From Vibrio chagasii (GTDB lineage Bacteria; Pseudomonadota; Gammaproteobacteria; Enterobacterales; Vibrionaceae): 64,000 bases of DNA. Below are positions 1 through 9,887 of the stretch, in pieces. A program made the translations under genes and the position numbers. The notes under the pieces were generated by a model, which did no database searches, was not told the DNA's origin, and saw only the letters and a program-made list of their open reading frames with translations. Numbering within the stretch: position 1 is the first letter of the stretch; each line of letters starts with the position of its first letter. Where the stretch lies: assembly GCA_041879415.1 (NCBI GenBank), contig CP090851.1:2852001-2916000 (forward strand), read 5' to 3'.

Positions 1-2
1 AG

Positions 3-1532
3 CAGTTATTCGTTGAAGAAACACTGCCAGGTTTGGAAGGCTACGAAAAAGGCGTAGTAACGGAACTAGGTGCTGTTGCTGTTGACACTGGTATCTTTAC
101 TGGCCGCTCACCGAAAGATAAGTACATTGTTAAAGATGACACGACCCGCGATACCATGTGGTGGTCAGATCAAGGCAAAAACGATAACAAACCGATCACA
201 ACTGAAGTATGGAATGAGCTAAAAGAGCTTGTAACAACTCAGCTATCTGGCAAGCGCCTGTTTGTCATTGACGGTTACTGTGGTGCTAACCCTGATACAC
301 GCTTAAGTGTACGTATTATCACAGAAGTAGCGTGGCAAGCGCACTTCGTTAAGAACATGTTCATTCGTCCAACTGACGAAGAGCTAGCAACGTTCGAACC
401 TGATTTCGTGGTAATGAACGGTGCTAAAACAACTAACCCGAACTGGGAAAAACAGGGCCTAAACTCTGAGAACTTCGTAGCGTTCAACCTAACAGAGCGT
501 GTTCAAATCATCGGTGGTACTTGGTACGGCGGTGAGATGAAGAAAGGCATGTTCGCAATGATGAACTACCTACTTCCTCTGCAAGGTATCGCTTCAATGC
601 ACTGTAGTGCAAACGTTGGCGAGAAAGGCGATGTGGCGGTATTCTTCGGCCTATCGGGCACAGGTAAAACAACGCTATCAACAGACCCTAAACGTGAGCT
701 AATTGGTGATGATGAGCACGGCTGGGATGACGACGGTATCTTCAACTTTGAAGGCGGTTGTTACGCGAAGACGATCCGTCTATCTAAAGAAGCAGAACCA
801 GAAATCTACAATGCAATCCGTCGTGATGCACTGCTAGAAAACGTAACGGTTCGTGGCGATGGTTCTATCGATTTTGATGACGGTTCTAAAACAGAAAACA
901 CTCGTGTTTCTTACCCGATTCACCACATCGACAACATCGTTAAGCCAGTATCAAAAGCAGGTCACGCTCAAAAGGTTATCTTCCTGACTGCTGATGCATT
1001 TGGTGTATTACCACCAGTTTCTAAACTGACTCCGGAGCAAACAAAGTACCACTTCCTATCTGGTTTCACAGCGAAACTAGCAGGTACAGAGCGTGGTATC
1101 ACAGAGCCGACTCCAACCTTCTCTGCAGCATTTGGCGCGGCGTTCCTAACGCTTCACCCAACTCAGTACGCTGAAGTACTTGTGAAACGCATGGAAGCAG
1201 CTGGCGCTGAAGCTTACCTAGTAAACACTGGTTGGAACGGTACTGGCAAACGTATCTCTATCCAAGATACGCGTGGCATCATCGACGCTATCCTAGATGG
1301 TTCTATCGACAAGGCTGAGACTAAGGTTATCCCTATGTTCAACCTAGAAGTGCCTCTAGCGCTGCACGATGTTGACCCTGCGATCCTAGATCCACGCGAC
1401 ACGTACACAGACCCACTACAATGGGAAAGCAAAGCGAAAGATCTAGCAGAACGCTTCATCAACAACTTTGATAAGTACACTGACAACGCTGAAGGTAAGT
1501 CACTGGTTGCAGCTGGTCCACAACTAGACTAA
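3..1532 (+). CDS. pckA: Phosphoenolpyruvate carboxykinase (ATP), 5'-truncated by the window edge
   Basis: Converts oxaloacetate plus ATP to phosphoenolpyruvate, CO2 and ADP, the entry step of gluconeogenesis in the cytoplasm. The reading frame is open from base 3, so roughly 30 N-terminal residues lie upstream of the window; the ATG-like position at base 33 is really an internal TTG codon. Visible family motifs are [11 protein letters not shown] near the start, the kinase-1a P-loop GLSGTGKTT, the metal-binding [12 protein letters not shown] segment and the conserved C-terminal VAAGP end. Close similarity to E. coli PckA runs over the whole visible length. It is followed by a strong terminator and appears monocistronic. 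Confidence 0.97.
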   Translation, partial: QLFVEETLPGLEGYEKGVVTELGAVAVDTGIFTGRSPKDKYIVKDDTTRDTMWWSDQGKNDNKPITTEVWNELKELVTTQLSGKRLFVIDGYCGANPDTRLSVRIITEVAWQAHFVKNMFIRPTDEELATFEPDFVVMNGAKTTNPNWEKQGLNSENFVAFNLTERVQIIGGTWYGGEMKKGMFAMMNYLLPLQGIASMHCSANVGEKGDVAVFFGLSGTGKTTLSTDPKRELIGDDEHGWDDDGIFNFEGGCYAKTIRLSKEAEPEIYNAIRRDALLENVTVRGDGSIDFDDGSKTENTRVSYPIHHIDNIVKPVSKAGHAQKVIFLTADAFGVLPPVSKLTPEQTKYHFLSGFTAKLAGTERGITEPTPTFSAAFGAAFLTLHPTQYAEVLVKRMEAAGAEAYLVNTGWNGTGKRISIQDTRGIIDAILDGSIDKAETKVIPMFNLEVPLALHDVDPAILDPRDTYTDPLQWESKAKDLAERFINNFDKYTDNAEGKSLVAAGPQLD

Positions 1533-1594
1533 TCCAAGCATCTGCTCGGGCTAAGCCAAAAGCGAACGCCCATTTAAAACGATATTTTTGTAGC

Positions 1595-1621
1595 AAGCCC
1601 CTCTTTTGAGGGGCTTTTTTG
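1595..1621 (+). terminator. Rho-independent terminator of pckA
   Basis: A 9-bp stem (AAGCCCCTC with GAGGGGCTT) with a 4-base loop, followed by a run of T, lies about 60 bases after the pckA stop codon. Confidence 0.9.
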
Positions 1622-1685
1622 TTGATGCTTGCCCCTTTTTGTTCCACTCTGTTTTAAGACTATTGAAATGTAAGGCTTTTAGGGA

Positions 1686-3656
1686 ATGAAAAAGGTATTC
1701 ATGGTGTTGGGCATTGTGTTGGCTATCGCCGTTGCGGTTATCGCAGCGTTGCTATTAAGCCTACAGACTCAATACCGTGCGGATGTTGCTAACTTTTTTA
1801 TCAAGCACACGGTTGACCAACCGGTGGTCATTGAAGATGTCGACTATCAAACGCCTTATCACATCACCCTAATGGGAATCACCTATACCCAACCAGAAAA
1901 GCAACCACCTCTGTATATCGATAAGGTCGATCTCTGGTTCAGCCCAGACTCTCTCATTGAAGCCAAACTCGTCTTAGACTCTGTATTAATCAGTGGTATC
2001 CAGTTGGAAGCGAGCGATCTAGAAACGCTCTCACCACTGTTAACCGAGCAAAACCTCAAGCTCCGCCAGTTGGCGATCAATAATCTGGATTTTTCGACCA
2101 ACAGCTTTAACGTGCGAGGCATCGATCTGCAGATTGCCGAGCCAGCCTTTAACAATAACCAAACGCTGCTGCCTTACGGTAAAATCCAACTTTCCGCTTC
2201 ACAACTCTATTGGCAAGGTGAAGCCTTCGATAATCTTCTGATCGACCTTGACCTTAAACCGAGCGACAGCACACTTTATGGTGCTTCGTTTGAATGGCGC
2301 GGTGCCAAAATTTCAGGGCAAGCAGAACAATATAAGCATGATTGGTCACTAGTGAATGTTACTGTAGATGGCTTACGCCTCAACCAGCAGCAAAGTCAGA
2401 GCCTATTAAGCAAAGAGTGGGACGTAGCGGGCATTCATATTAACCATATCAACAGCTTAGATATTTTACGCAGCGACATCGAATGGCCAGGCAGACACCT
2501 TGCGGCCTTTGACGCTTCACTAGAAAACATCAAATTGCCTTTCGAGATTTGGCGACAACAGAAAGCAGTTTTCTCGCTGCAAGCCGAAGGGGTCACTGTT
2601 GATGATGACATCTTCATCGAGCCAAATATCAAGCTAAGCCTAGAGCCAAACCAGATACTGATTGAAGATTTCTATACTCAATTTCTGCAAGGCACCGTTC
2701 AGCTCAATGGTGAGGTCACCCCTAGCAGCATTAGATTGGCTCAGCTCGACCTACAGGGCATTAAATGGGTCACTGAAAGCCAAAATAAAACACAGCGAGT
2801 AGCGCGCCTCTCACCCTGGCTTAAAGAGCTTCAACAAGCCTCTATAGAACGATTGAATGTAGAACGCACCCAACTCATCCAACTTGCACAAAAACCTTAC
2901 TGGCAAGTCTCTGGGCTGTATATTGAAGGACACCAAGTTCAACTGCTGCAAGATAGAAAGCTAGGATTGTGGCAAGGAGAACTGATGGCCAGCGCAAACG
3001 ACGCCAGCTATCAAAGCATTCTCAGCGCTCAACCTGTGATTGAAATGAACAGTGACCAAGGAAAATGGACACTAACACGCCTGTTTGCTCCACTGAAGCA
3101 GGGTTATATCGAAGCTAATGCGACACTCGATTTTAACCAAATCAGCAAACCGTGGAGTGTCGACATCTCAGCGGATGGCTTGCCTATCTCACCAATGCTG
3201 CAGCAACTCGACTTACCACTCGATGCCACAGGCTATGGTGAATTTGAACTGCAAGCTTCTGGTCTCTACGGCGATTCACTCATGCTGGGCTATTCAGCCA
3301 CTGGTCAGCTGAAAGGCAGCGTTCGCCAGGGTGTGATGACCTTTAACGATACGCTTTCTGAAACCTCGACCGATAACGTGTTTGAAATCCCTGAATTAAA
3401 CGCGAGTTTTGACCGTGGTCGCTTCACGCTTCAACCGATGCACATTATTGGTGCATCCGCTGCAGAGGAAGGTTCACAGAGAGTTCAAACTTTGAATGGC
3501 GAAGTTTCTGGAGAGCTAGACCTGCTTAAACCAGAACAACACACTCTCTCAGTTATGCTGTCCGACCCATGTAACCAAATATCTGGCAAGCTTGATCAAC
3601 CGGAGTACGCAGCGATTAATGACTGCCAACAAAAAAGCGCCACTCCAGAGGAGTAG
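1686..3656 (+). CDS. AsmA-family envelope protein
   Basis: 656 residues with one N-terminal membrane anchor (about residues 4-27) and a long beta-rich periplasmic body, the layout of AsmA-like proteins. Family members are linked to outer-membrane biogenesis and inter-membrane lipid transport; that role here is inferred from family only. The body contains the repeated beta-strand pattern of AsmA/DUF748 proteins, and the C-terminus carries a Cys pair (DPCNQI, NDCQQK). It stands alone between the pckA terminator and a convergent gene. Its stop codon lies inside the hairpin of the shared terminator. Confidence 0.75.
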   Translation: MKKVFMVLGIVLAIAVAVIAALLLSLQTQYRADVANFFIKHTVDQPVVIEDVDYQTPYHITLMGITYTQPEKQPPLYIDKVDLWFSPDSLIEAKLVLDSVLISGIQLEASDLETLSPLLTEQNLKLRQLAINNLDFSTNSFNVRGIDLQIAEPAFNNNQTLLPYGKIQLSASQLYWQGEAFDNLLIDLDLKPSDSTLYGASFEWRGAKISGQAEQYKHDWSLVNVTVDGLRLNQQQSQSLLSKEWDVAGIHINHINSLDILRSDIEWPGRHLAAFDASLENIKLPFEIWRQQKAVFSLQAEGVTVDDDIFIEPNIKLSLEPNQILIEDFYTQFLQGTVQLNGEVTPSSIRLAQLDLQGIKWVTESQNKTQRVARLSPWLKELQQASIERLNVERTQLIQLAQKPYWQVSGLYIEGHQVQLLQDRKLGLWQGELMASANDASYQSILSAQPVIEMNSDQGKWTLTRLFAPLKQGYIEANATLDFNQISKPWSVDISADGLPISPMLQQLDLPLDATGYGEFELQASGLYGDSLMLGYSATGQLKGSVRQGVMTFNDTLSETSTDNVFEIPELNASFDRGRFTLQPMHIIGASAAEEGSQRVQTLNGEVSGELDLLKPEQHTLSVMLSDPCNQISGKLDQPEYAAINDCQQKSATPEE

Positions 3657-3664
3657 CGCTTTCA
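3631..3664. terminator. Bidirectional terminator overlapping the end of the AsmA-family gene
   Basis: AAAGCGC-CACTCC / GGAGTAGCGCTTT forms a hairpin flanked by A-run and T-run, so it can serve both the rightward AsmA-family gene and the leftward fabY-like gene. The TAG stop at 3654-3656 is within the right arm. Confidence 0.8.
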
Positions 3665-3700
3665 ATTCATAACTCAACCTATCATCAAGCAAGCGTGAAG

Positions 3701-4636
3701 TTATTCGCTCACCTTGCTGTCACTTGACAGGATCTTCTTATAGTCAGGGATCAGCATGTAGGTGCCAGTAAACTCTACCGCTTCCACGTCACCGCTGTGG
3801 ATGGTCACGTGAATAATGATACGAGCCTTTCTCCCTGATGCGAGGCGATCCAAGTCACCACTGATACCATCTAAAGAAGTAGAGGCTACAGGGTTTTGCT
3901 CCACAGGGTGGCGATAACGAATATTACTGTCTGCTAGAACAATATCGCCCGTCAGACCGCGCTCTTTCATCAATAGCCATGTCATTCCCCAACCAGTCAG
4001 TGTTGCTAGCGTAAAAGCAGAGCCTGCAAACATGGTGTTGTGTGGGTTCAGATTCGGGTTTAGCTGAGCACTACACTCGAACTGATAACCTGTGTACTGG
4101 TTTATCTTGATGCCCATCTTATCGCTGATAGGGATCTGATGCTCCCAACGCTGCTGAAGCTCATTACACCATTCAGGCTTACGCAGAACATCTGCCATTG
4201 GATCCAGCGGCTTCACCATCTGTTGGTGACGAACAGGACCACGTTGGTCGTTAATCTCACCACGACGCTCAAAGCTGTTCTTCTCATAAAATGAGATCGC
4301 ATCTTCTCGCGCGTTACACACCAGGCGCTTAGCGCCCTCTTGGCGAGCCAGCGACTCTAGTGCGACTAAAATCAGTGAGCCCATGCCTTTACTACGGCGA
4401 GAGTTTTTTACCGCCATGTAGCGGATCTGACCTTCGAGATCTGGAGTGATATACAGACGACCAATCGCCATCGGACGACCTCGACCATCTACAATCATGC
4501 GATGGTGACTCATGCCATCGTATTCATCACGCTCGGAACCCACTGGCATTCGCCAAGGTTCGCGCAACATCTGCCAGCGAAAATGGTAATACTTGTTCAG
4601 TTGATTTTCGGTGGTTGGGGTTATGAGTTTAAACAT
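3701..4636 (-). CDS. fabY: Bifunctional GNAT acetyltransferase / hotdog-fold protein (YiiD/FabY family)
   Basis: 311 residues with two domains: an N-terminal GNAT fold (about residues 1-150; acetyl-CoA loop around NSRRSKGMGSLI) and a C-terminal YiiD-type hotdog domain (about 160-305; HNTMFAGSAFTLATLTGWG segment). E. coli YiiD has been renamed FabY for a proposed role in starting fatty-acid synthesis; the function here is inferred from that homology. The ATG is preceded by AAAGGAAT. It lies 16 bases downstream of dtd and probably shares a transcript with yihY and dtd. Confidence 0.82.
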   Translation of the reverse strand: MFKLITPTTENQLNKYYHFRWQMLREPWRMPVGSERDEYDGMSHHRMIVDGRGRPMAIGRLYITPDLEGQIRYMAVKNSRRSKGMGSLILVALESLARQEGAKRLVCNAREDAISFYEKNSFERRGEINDQRGPVRHQQMVKPLDPMADVLRKPEWCNELQQRWEHQIPISDKMGIKINQYTGYQFECSAQLNPNLNPHNTMFAGSAFTLATLTGWGMTWLLMKERGLTGDIVLADSNIRYRHPVEQNPVASTSLDGISGDLDRLASGRKARIIIHVTIHSGDVEAVEFTGTYMLIPDYKKILSSDSKVSE

Positions 4637-4652
4637 GCTTATTCCTTTAAGC

Positions 4653-5087
4653 TTAAACCTGCAGCCAGAATGTTACTGGACCATCATTAACCAGAGACAC
4701 TTTCATGTCGGCTGCAAATCGGCCACGTTCCGTTGGCAATACTGATTCACATTGGTCAGAGAAATAATTGTAAAGACGCTCGGCATCTTCTGGGTGAGCA
4801 CCACGAGAAAAACCGGCTCGTGTACCTTTTTTGGTATCGGCTGGCAGTGTGAATTGAGAAACTACTAGCACCTTGCCATTCACCTGCTTCACGTTGAGGT
4901 TCATTTTATCGTCTTCATCTCCAAAGACACGATAAGTCGTCACTCGTTCCATCAAACGCTTCGCTTTGGCTTCGTCGTCACCTTTTTCTACGCCTAATAA
5001 TACTAATAAGCCTTGTTCAATCTCACCAACTACTTCGCCATCAACACGGACGGCAGCTTCACTTACTCTCTGAATCAGTGCTATCAC
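4653..5087 (-). CDS. dtd: D-aminoacyl-tRNA deacylase
   Basis: 144 residues, the usual Dtd length. It hydrolyses D-amino acids mischarged on tRNA (classically D-Tyr-tRNA), a cytoplasmic proofreading step. Diagnostic motifs are the SQFTL segment and the C-terminal [11 protein letters not shown] containing the Gly-cis-Pro loop, both matching E. coli Dtd. The start is GTG, with AAGGA 7-8 bases upstream. The first 29 bases overlap the 3' end of yihY, so the two genes are likely translationally linked. Confidence 0.95.
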   Translation of the reverse strand: MIALIQRVSEAAVRVDGEVVGEIEQGLLVLLGVEKGDDEAKAKRLMERVTTYRVFGDEDDKMNLNVKQVNGKVLVVSQFTLPADTKKGTRAGFSRGAHPEDAERLYNYFSDQCESVLPTERGRFAADMKVSLVNDGPVTFWLQV

Positions 5088-6003
5088 TGTTGTTTCCTTG
5101 CTCTGTGATTTTGTCGTTATCCGTGGAGTGTACCATTATTTTTTGCGTCTCACTCCACTCTTCCTTCTCACCGAGCGCAGCCGTCACCTCAGCACCCACC
5201 AGCACGATCAACCAACATAAATAAACCCAAACAAACAGAATCGGGATCGCCGCCAACGCACCATAGATCACCTGATATGAAGGGAACTGAGTGATGTAAG
5301 CAGCGAAGCCTTTCTTACTGAGTTCGAACAGTAATGCCGCCACCAAAGAGCCAGCAGCTGCATGAGAAAAGTGGATTTTCTTATTAGGTACCAATAGGTA
5401 TAAACCAAAGAACGCAAAGAAAGAGAGAATCAGAGGGAGTTTGCGAATCAAAGTATTAAAGGCACCAGACACCACTTCGTTTTGTAGCAAACTTAGTGAT
5501 GTCACATATGAGGTGGCTGCAATGCTCGCCCCAACCAAGATTGGCCCGAGAGTGAGCACCATCCAGTACATCGAGAAAGACAGCACTGCACGTCGCTTCT
5601 CGGTAACACGCCAGATGTAATTGAGGTTCTTATCGATGTTAGAGATCAGCATCAACGCGGCGATAAATAAGAACACACTACCAACCGCCGTCATTTTTCC
5701 CGTGTTAGCCACAAACTCTAACAAGGCACCATGCACCGCATCCCCTGATGCTGGAACAAAGTTAGTAATGATGAAGTTTTGAATCACGATACCCACATCC
5801 GCAAACACAGAAAATGATGACAAGATAGAGAGCAAAACCGTCAACATGGGTACGATTGAAAGCAAGGTAATGTACGCCAAATAGCCCGCATTCACATTGA
5901 CTCGATCATGCGTCATACGCGCTAAAAGGTAGCGAAAATACTGGATACTAAGTATGCCGACCTTTGTTATCTTCAACTTGTATCTCCCTGGTAACTCGTT
6001 CAT
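5059..6003 (-). CDS. yihY: YihY family inner-membrane protein (BrkB/UPF0761)
   Basis: 314 residues with about six predicted membrane segments and a charged, Ser/Asp-rich cytoplasmic tail. It is collinear with E. coli YihY (motifs [45 protein letters not shown]). Its molecular function is not established; old labels such as ribonuclease BN or BrkB are not supported. It heads a leftward operon with dtd and the fabY-like gene and is divergent, with 42 bases between, from the lipoprotein gene at 6046. Confidence 0.9.
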   Translation of the reverse strand: MNELPGRYKLKITKVGILSIQYFRYLLARMTHDRVNVNAGYLAYITLLSIVPMLTVLLSILSSFSVFADVGIVIQNFIITNFVPASGDAVHGALLEFVANTGKMTAVGSVFLFIAALMLISNIDKNLNYIWRVTEKRRAVLSFSMYWMVLTLGPILVGASIAATSYVTSLSLLQNEVVSGAFNTLIRKLPLILSFFAFFGLYLLVPNKKIHFSHAAAGSLVAALLFELSKKGFAAYITQFPSYQVIYGALAAIPILFVWVYLCWLIVLVGAEVTAALGEKEEWSETQKIMVHSTDNDKITEQGNNSDSTDSESK

Positions 6004-6045
6004 AGTTCTAATTAATATTCCGTTACTTAACTATAGGAAACAAGG

Positions 6046-6687
6046 ATGCCTTATTTAATAGTTATAGTCCTCTCTATTTTTACTCTTACTGGATGCCAAT
6101 CCGCTTATTACTCTGCAATGGAACAAGTGGGTTATCACAAACGTGACATCATGGTCGACAGAGTAGAAGATGCAAAAGAGTCGCAGCAGGATGCTCAGGA
6201 AGAGTTTACCAGCGCACTTGAAGCACTCAGCAGCCTGACTAATTTCAGTGGCGGCGACCTAGAAGACATCTACAACAAGATAAACGATAAATACCAAGAC
6301 AGTGAAAAAGCAGCGCAAAATGTAACTGACCGAATAGCTGCGATTGAAGATGTGTCTGATGCGCTGTTTGAAGAGTGGCAAGCCGAGCTCGATCTCTACA
6401 CCAGTGATTCCCTACGTCGTTCGAGTGAGCAAAAGCTGCGTGAAACTAAATCGTCTTACCAAACCATGCTGTCAGCTATGAAGCGTGCTGAGAAGAAGAT
6501 GGGCCCAGTACTCAATACCCTTCGCGACAACACCCTTTATCTGAAACACAACCTCAATGCGAGTGCGGTTGGCTCACTACAAGGTGAGTTTATGAGTCTA
6601 GAAAAAGACATCACGTACGCGATCAAACAGATGAATGCAGCGATTGCTGAGTCGGATAAGTTCCTTGCTCAACTCAATCAGAAGTAA
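6046..6687 (+). CDS. DUF2959 family lipoprotein
   Basis: 213 residues. A hydrophobic signal peptide ends in a lipobox (LTGC, Cys17), so a lipidated envelope protein is expected. The mature part is almost entirely alpha-helical, with long amphipathic coiled-coil stretches rich in E, K and Q, typical of DUF2959. No function is known to me. AGGA lies 6 bases before the ATG. The P-loop ATPase gene follows after 31 bases, suggesting cotranscription. Confidence 0.85.
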   Translation: MPYLIVIVLSIFTLTGCQSAYYSAMEQVGYHKRDIMVDRVEDAKESQQDAQEEFTSALEALSSLTNFSGGDLEDIYNKINDKYQDSEKAAQNVTDRIAAIEDVSDALFEEWQAELDLYTSDSLRRSSEQKLRETKSSYQTMLSAMKRAEKKMGPVLNTLRDNTLYLKHNLNASAVGSLQGEFMSLEKDITYAIKQMNAAIAESDKFLAQLNQK

Positions 6688-6718
6688 CGCCTAAAAAGAC
6701 AAAACAAGATAAGCCCGT

Positions 6719-7249
6719 ATGAATCCAATCATTATAACTGGCGGCCCTGGCGCCGGAAAAACCACTCTGATTAATGCATTGGCTGATGCGGGTTACCTCA
6801 CCTTCGCAGAGTCCTCTCGTCAGTTAATAGAACAGCAAAGTCAGCTTGAAGACGGTATCTTACCTTGGGTAGACCTTCCCGGCTTTGCTGAGCTTTGTTT
6901 GGGTGTGATGGACAAGCAAAAGGGCCAAGCCAATCAACATCCGATTGCCTTTCTCGATCGCGCCATTCCCGACATTTGTGGCTATTTGGCTCAGGCTAAC
7001 CTAGAGATAGATGCGACCTACCGAGAAGCAAGCCAAGGCTATCACTCACAAGTCTTATTCTGCCGCCCAGAGACTTCGATCTATGTTCAAGATGAAGTGC
7101 GCCCTTATCCCTTTGAAGAAGCATTAGAGATTCACCACGCGCTGGTCAAAGTCTATCAAGAGCTTGGTTATGAGGTAGTTGAAGTGCCGTTTATGTCGGT
7201 CGCTGAGCGAGTGCAATACGTTGAAAGCCACCTGGAAATTAAAAGCTAG
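6719..7249 (+). CDS. Small P-loop ATPase (AAA_28-type NTPase)
   Basis: 176 residues with a clear Walker A motif GGPGAGKTT at residues 8-16 and a probable Walker B around FLDRAIPD (about residue 80). The size and motif spacing fit the stand-alone AAA_28 predicted ATPases or kinases. The substrate is unknown. It lies just downstream of the DUF2959 lipoprotein gene. Confidence 0.8.
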   Translation: MNPIIITGGPGAGKTTLINALADAGYLTFAESSRQLIEQQSQLEDGILPWVDLPGFAELCLGVMDKQKGQANQHPIAFLDRAIPDICGYLAQANLEIDATYREASQGYHSQVLFCRPETSIYVQDEVRPYPFEEALEIHHALVKVYQELGYEVVEVPFMSVAERVQYVESHLEIKS

Positions 7250-7421
7250 ATTCCAGATATCTCGTTCCTCAACTCTGGAATGACGATTCGATGATAGGAA
7301 ATGGATGAGGGAGAACAGGCACATAAGACACTCTCCCTCTTAGTATCTAGCTATCTCTAGTCTAAACACGCTCTTCGTATCCCGCATCTCGTGCACTCGT
7401 ATCTTAGCTCACTAAAAAACA

Positions 7422-7460
7422 AAAGCCCTGAGCAGCTTGGCTACTCAGGGCTTTCTTATT
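7422..7460. terminator. Bidirectional terminator between the P-loop ATPase gene and typA
   Basis: An 11-bp stem (AAAGCCCTGAG with CTCAGGGCTTT) and an 11-base loop, with A-rich and T-rich flanks, between two convergent genes. Confidence 0.85.
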
Positions 7461-7489
7461 TACTTAGCTAGAAGCTAGTCAGCGAGCAA

Positions 7490-9325
7490 TTAAGCTTTAG
7501 CTGGACGTGCTGCACGCTTACGTTCGTTTTCAGTAAGAAGCTTCTTACGGATACGAATGTTTTCTGGCGTTACTTCTACTAGTTCGTCTTCGTCGATGAA
7601 CTCAAGAGCTTGCTCTAGAGTGTGACGGATAGGTGGCGAAAGAACCTGTGCTTCATCAGTACCAGATGCACGAACGTTCGTTAGCTGCTTACCTTTCAGA
7701 CAGTTTACTGTCAGGTCGTTTGAACGGTTGTGAATACCGATGATTTGACCTTCGTATACTTCGTCCGCGTGCTCAGCGAATAGACGACCACGTTCTTGTA
7801 GGTTGAATAGTGCGTAAGTCAGAGCTTTACCCGTTGCGTTCGAGATTAGAACACCGTTGTTACGTTGACCGATTACGCCACCTTTGTGTGGACCGTAGTG
7901 ATCGAACGTATGGTAAAGAAGACCAGAACCAGACGTTAGCGTTAGGAACTCAGTTTGGAAACCGATAAGACCACGAGAAGGCATCATGAAGTCCATACGA
8001 ACACGACCTTTGCCATCTGGAGACATATCAGTTAGCTCACCTTTACGTAGACCGATGTTTTCCATGATGCCACCTTGGTGCTCTTCAAGCACGTCGATAG
8101 TCACAGTTTCAAACGGTTCTGTTAGGTTGCCATCTTCATCTTTCTTGATGATTACTTCTGGACGAGATACTGCTAGCTCGAAGCCTTCACGACGCATGTT
8201 CTCGATCAAGATAGAAAGGTGAAGTTCACCACGACCAGATACACGGAAACGGTCTGGATCGTCTGTTTGTTCAACACGTAGTGCTACGTTGTGTACTAGT
8301 TCTTTCTCTAGACGCTCAAGGATGTTACGTGAAGTAACGAACTTACCTTCTTTACCCGCGAACGGAGAAGTGTTTACTTGGAACGTCATTGTTACTGTTG
8401 GTTCATCAACAGAAAGCGGAGTCATCGCTTCAACGTTGTTCACGTCACAGATAGTGTCAGAGATTTTAAGCTCACCAAGACCAGTGATTGCAATGATGTC
8501 ACCCGCGTTAGCTTGTTCAACTTCGTGACGGTCAAGGCCTAGGTAACCTAGTACAGTACCTACTTTACCGTTACGCTTCTTACCATCAGCGCCGATGATA
8601 GATACTTGTTGGTTTGGCTTAACAGAACCACGAGTAACACGTGCAACACCGATAACACCTACGTAAGAGCTGTAATCTAGTTGAGAAACTTGCATTTGTA
8701 GTGGACCGTCAAGGTCAACAGCTGGCGCGTCTACTGTATCAACAACAGCTTGGAACAGTGGTTCCATGTCTGTACCAGTTTCGCCTTCAGTCATTGTTGC
8801 CCAACCGTTTAGAGCTGAAGCGTAAACAACTGTGAAGTCTAGTTGCTCATCAGTCGCACCTAGGTTGTCGAAAAGGTCGAATACTTGATCCATAACCCAA
8901 TCAGGACGAGCGCCTGGGCGGTCAATCTTGTTGATTACAACGATTGGCTTAAGACCGTGTGCGAATGCTTTTTGCGTTACGAAACGAGTTTGAGGCATTG
9001 GGCCGTCAACTGCGTCAACGATCAGTAGAACAGAGTCAACCATAGACATGATACGCTCAACTTCACCACCGAAGTCCGCGTGTCCCGGGGTATCTACGAT
9101 GTTGATGCGGTAATCATTCCAGTTGATTGCTGTGTTCTTAGCAAGAATGGTAATGCCACGCTCTTTTTCGATGTCATTCGAATCCATGACACGCTCTTCA
9201 GCTTCACCACGAGACTCTAGAGTGCCTGACTGTTGTAGCAGTTTATCAACCAAAGTCGTTTTACCGTGGTCAACGTGCGCGATGATCGCGATATTTCTTA
9301 ACTTATCAATCTGTGGAGTAGACAT
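7490..9325 (-). CDS. typA: Ribosome-associated GTPase TypA/BipA
   Basis: A translational GTPase of the EF-G/LepA class acting in ribosome assembly and stress or cold adaptation. 611 residues from the ATG at 9325. G-box motifs are AHVDHGKT (residues 16-23), [14 protein letters not shown] and [11 protein letters not shown]; the switch I region RGITI and the C-terminal BipA-specific domain ending in basic residues are present. An in-frame GTG lies five codons upstream (9340), but the ATG gives the family's usual N-terminus and has GAGA ahead of it. Divergent from glnA. Confidence 0.96.
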   Translation of the reverse strand: MSTPQIDKLRNIAIIAHVDHGKTTLVDKLLQQSGTLESRGEAEERVMDSNDIEKERGITILAKNTAINWNDYRINIVDTPGHADFGGEVERIMSMVDSVLLIVDAVDGPMPQTRFVTQKAFAHGLKPIVVINKIDRPGARPDWVMDQVFDLFDNLGATDEQLDFTVVYASALNGWATMTEGETGTDMEPLFQAVVDTVDAPAVDLDGPLQMQVSQLDYSSYVGVIGVARVTRGSVKPNQQVSIIGADGKKRNGKVGTVLGYLGLDRHEVEQANAGDIIAITGLGELKISDTICDVNNVEAMTPLSVDEPTVTMTFQVNTSPFAGKEGKFVTSRNILERLEKELVHNVALRVEQTDDPDRFRVSGRGELHLSILIENMRREGFELAVSRPEVIIKKDEDGNLTEPFETVTIDVLEEHQGGIMENIGLRKGELTDMSPDGKGRVRMDFMMPSRGLIGFQTEFLTLTSGSGLLYHTFDHYGPHKGGVIGQRNNGVLISNATGKALTYALFNLQERGRLFAEHADEVYEGQIIGIHNRSNDLTVNCLKGKQLTNVRASGTDEAQVLSPPIRHTLEQALEFIDEDELVEVTPENIRIRKKLLTENERKRAARPAKA

Positions 9326-9637
9326 GGATTCTCGATTCACTCATAAAAGTAGCCGCAAATGACCTCTGAAAATAGAGGAAATGCCACTAGCTTGATTAAA
9401 AAAACGGTCAATAATATACCAGATTCTAGACAAAAACCCAGAAATATGTGATCTGAACCAAGGCTTTTTTCTTAGTTAGCGATTCACATTGGCTTAACTT
9501 TGATTCAGTACAGTGTTGGCTAGCAAAATCTGTAGGATTCTAAAAAGTCTCGTACGCGAGTAACTCGCCAAAACTCCGGCTAAATAACAAAAGTGGATTG
9601 ACAATGTCTGCAATTCATTGCTGAATGGTGTTCGCTT

Positions 9638-9654
9638 TTGTCTCATATTGGTGC
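9638..9654 (+). promoter_or_regulatory. Upstream NtrC site of glnA (weaker)
   Basis: TCATATTGGTGCA matches the right half of the enterobacterial NtrC site (GCACTATATTGGTGCA), with a degenerate left half. It lies about 145 bases upstream of the predicted start, near the position of the far NtrC site at E. coli glnAp2. Confidence 0.55.
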
Positions 9655-9667
9655 ATCGACAAACAAA

Positions 9668-9684
9668 CGCACCAATACAGTGCA
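9668..9684. promoter_or_regulatory. NtrC (NR-I) enhancer site of glnA
   Basis: Reading the minus strand, TGCACTGTATTGGTGCG is nearly identical to the strong E. coli NtrC enhancer (TGCACTATATTGGTGCA). It sits about 115 bases upstream of the predicted sigma-54 start, a typical enhancer distance. A further half site (ATTTTGGTGCA) lies at 9695-9705. Confidence 0.8.
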
Positions 9685-9766
9685 ACCAAAGATCATTTTG
9701 GTGCAAAACTAGAGGCAGGCGAAACAGTAAAACAAGTAACATATTGAAATTAATGGAATAATTTTT

Positions 9767-9782
9767 TTGGCACGCTTTTGGC
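9767..9782 (+). promoter_or_regulatory. Sigma-54 promoter of glnA
   Basis: TTGGCAC-GCTTT-TGGCT matches the -24/-12 consensus with the required GG to GC spacing. It compares closely with E. coli glnAp2 and lies about 105 bases before the glnA ATG. Confidence 0.85.
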
Positions 9783-9887
9783 TATAGATAAATCAGCATC
9801 GATTAATGCACTTGTTAGACATTAATCAATGCTAGTTTCAACCGAATCGAGCTAATACCAAATTAATAACACTGGAGGTTATCCAAG

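Larger units (their letters stand above)
9343..9887. promoter_or_regulatory. typA-glnA intergenic control region
   Basis: A 545-base non-coding stretch. The left part holds the typA leader and promoter, which I could not pin down. The right part contains the NtrC sites and sigma-54 promoter of glnA listed separately. An apparent 82-codon leftward open frame here (9494-9742) has no recognisable protein features and lies across the NtrC sites; I regard it as non-coding. Confidence 0.7.

Noticed and set aside
7251..7279. TTCCAGA...TCTGGAA hairpin after the P-loop ATPase gene
   Set aside because: It could be part of a dispersed Vibrio repeat, but with one copy in view it cannot be called; the real terminator is at 7422.
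9494..9742. 82-codon leftward open frame between typA and glnA
   Set aside because: It runs over the NtrC sites, has no ribosome site or protein-like composition, and is better explained as regulatory DNA.
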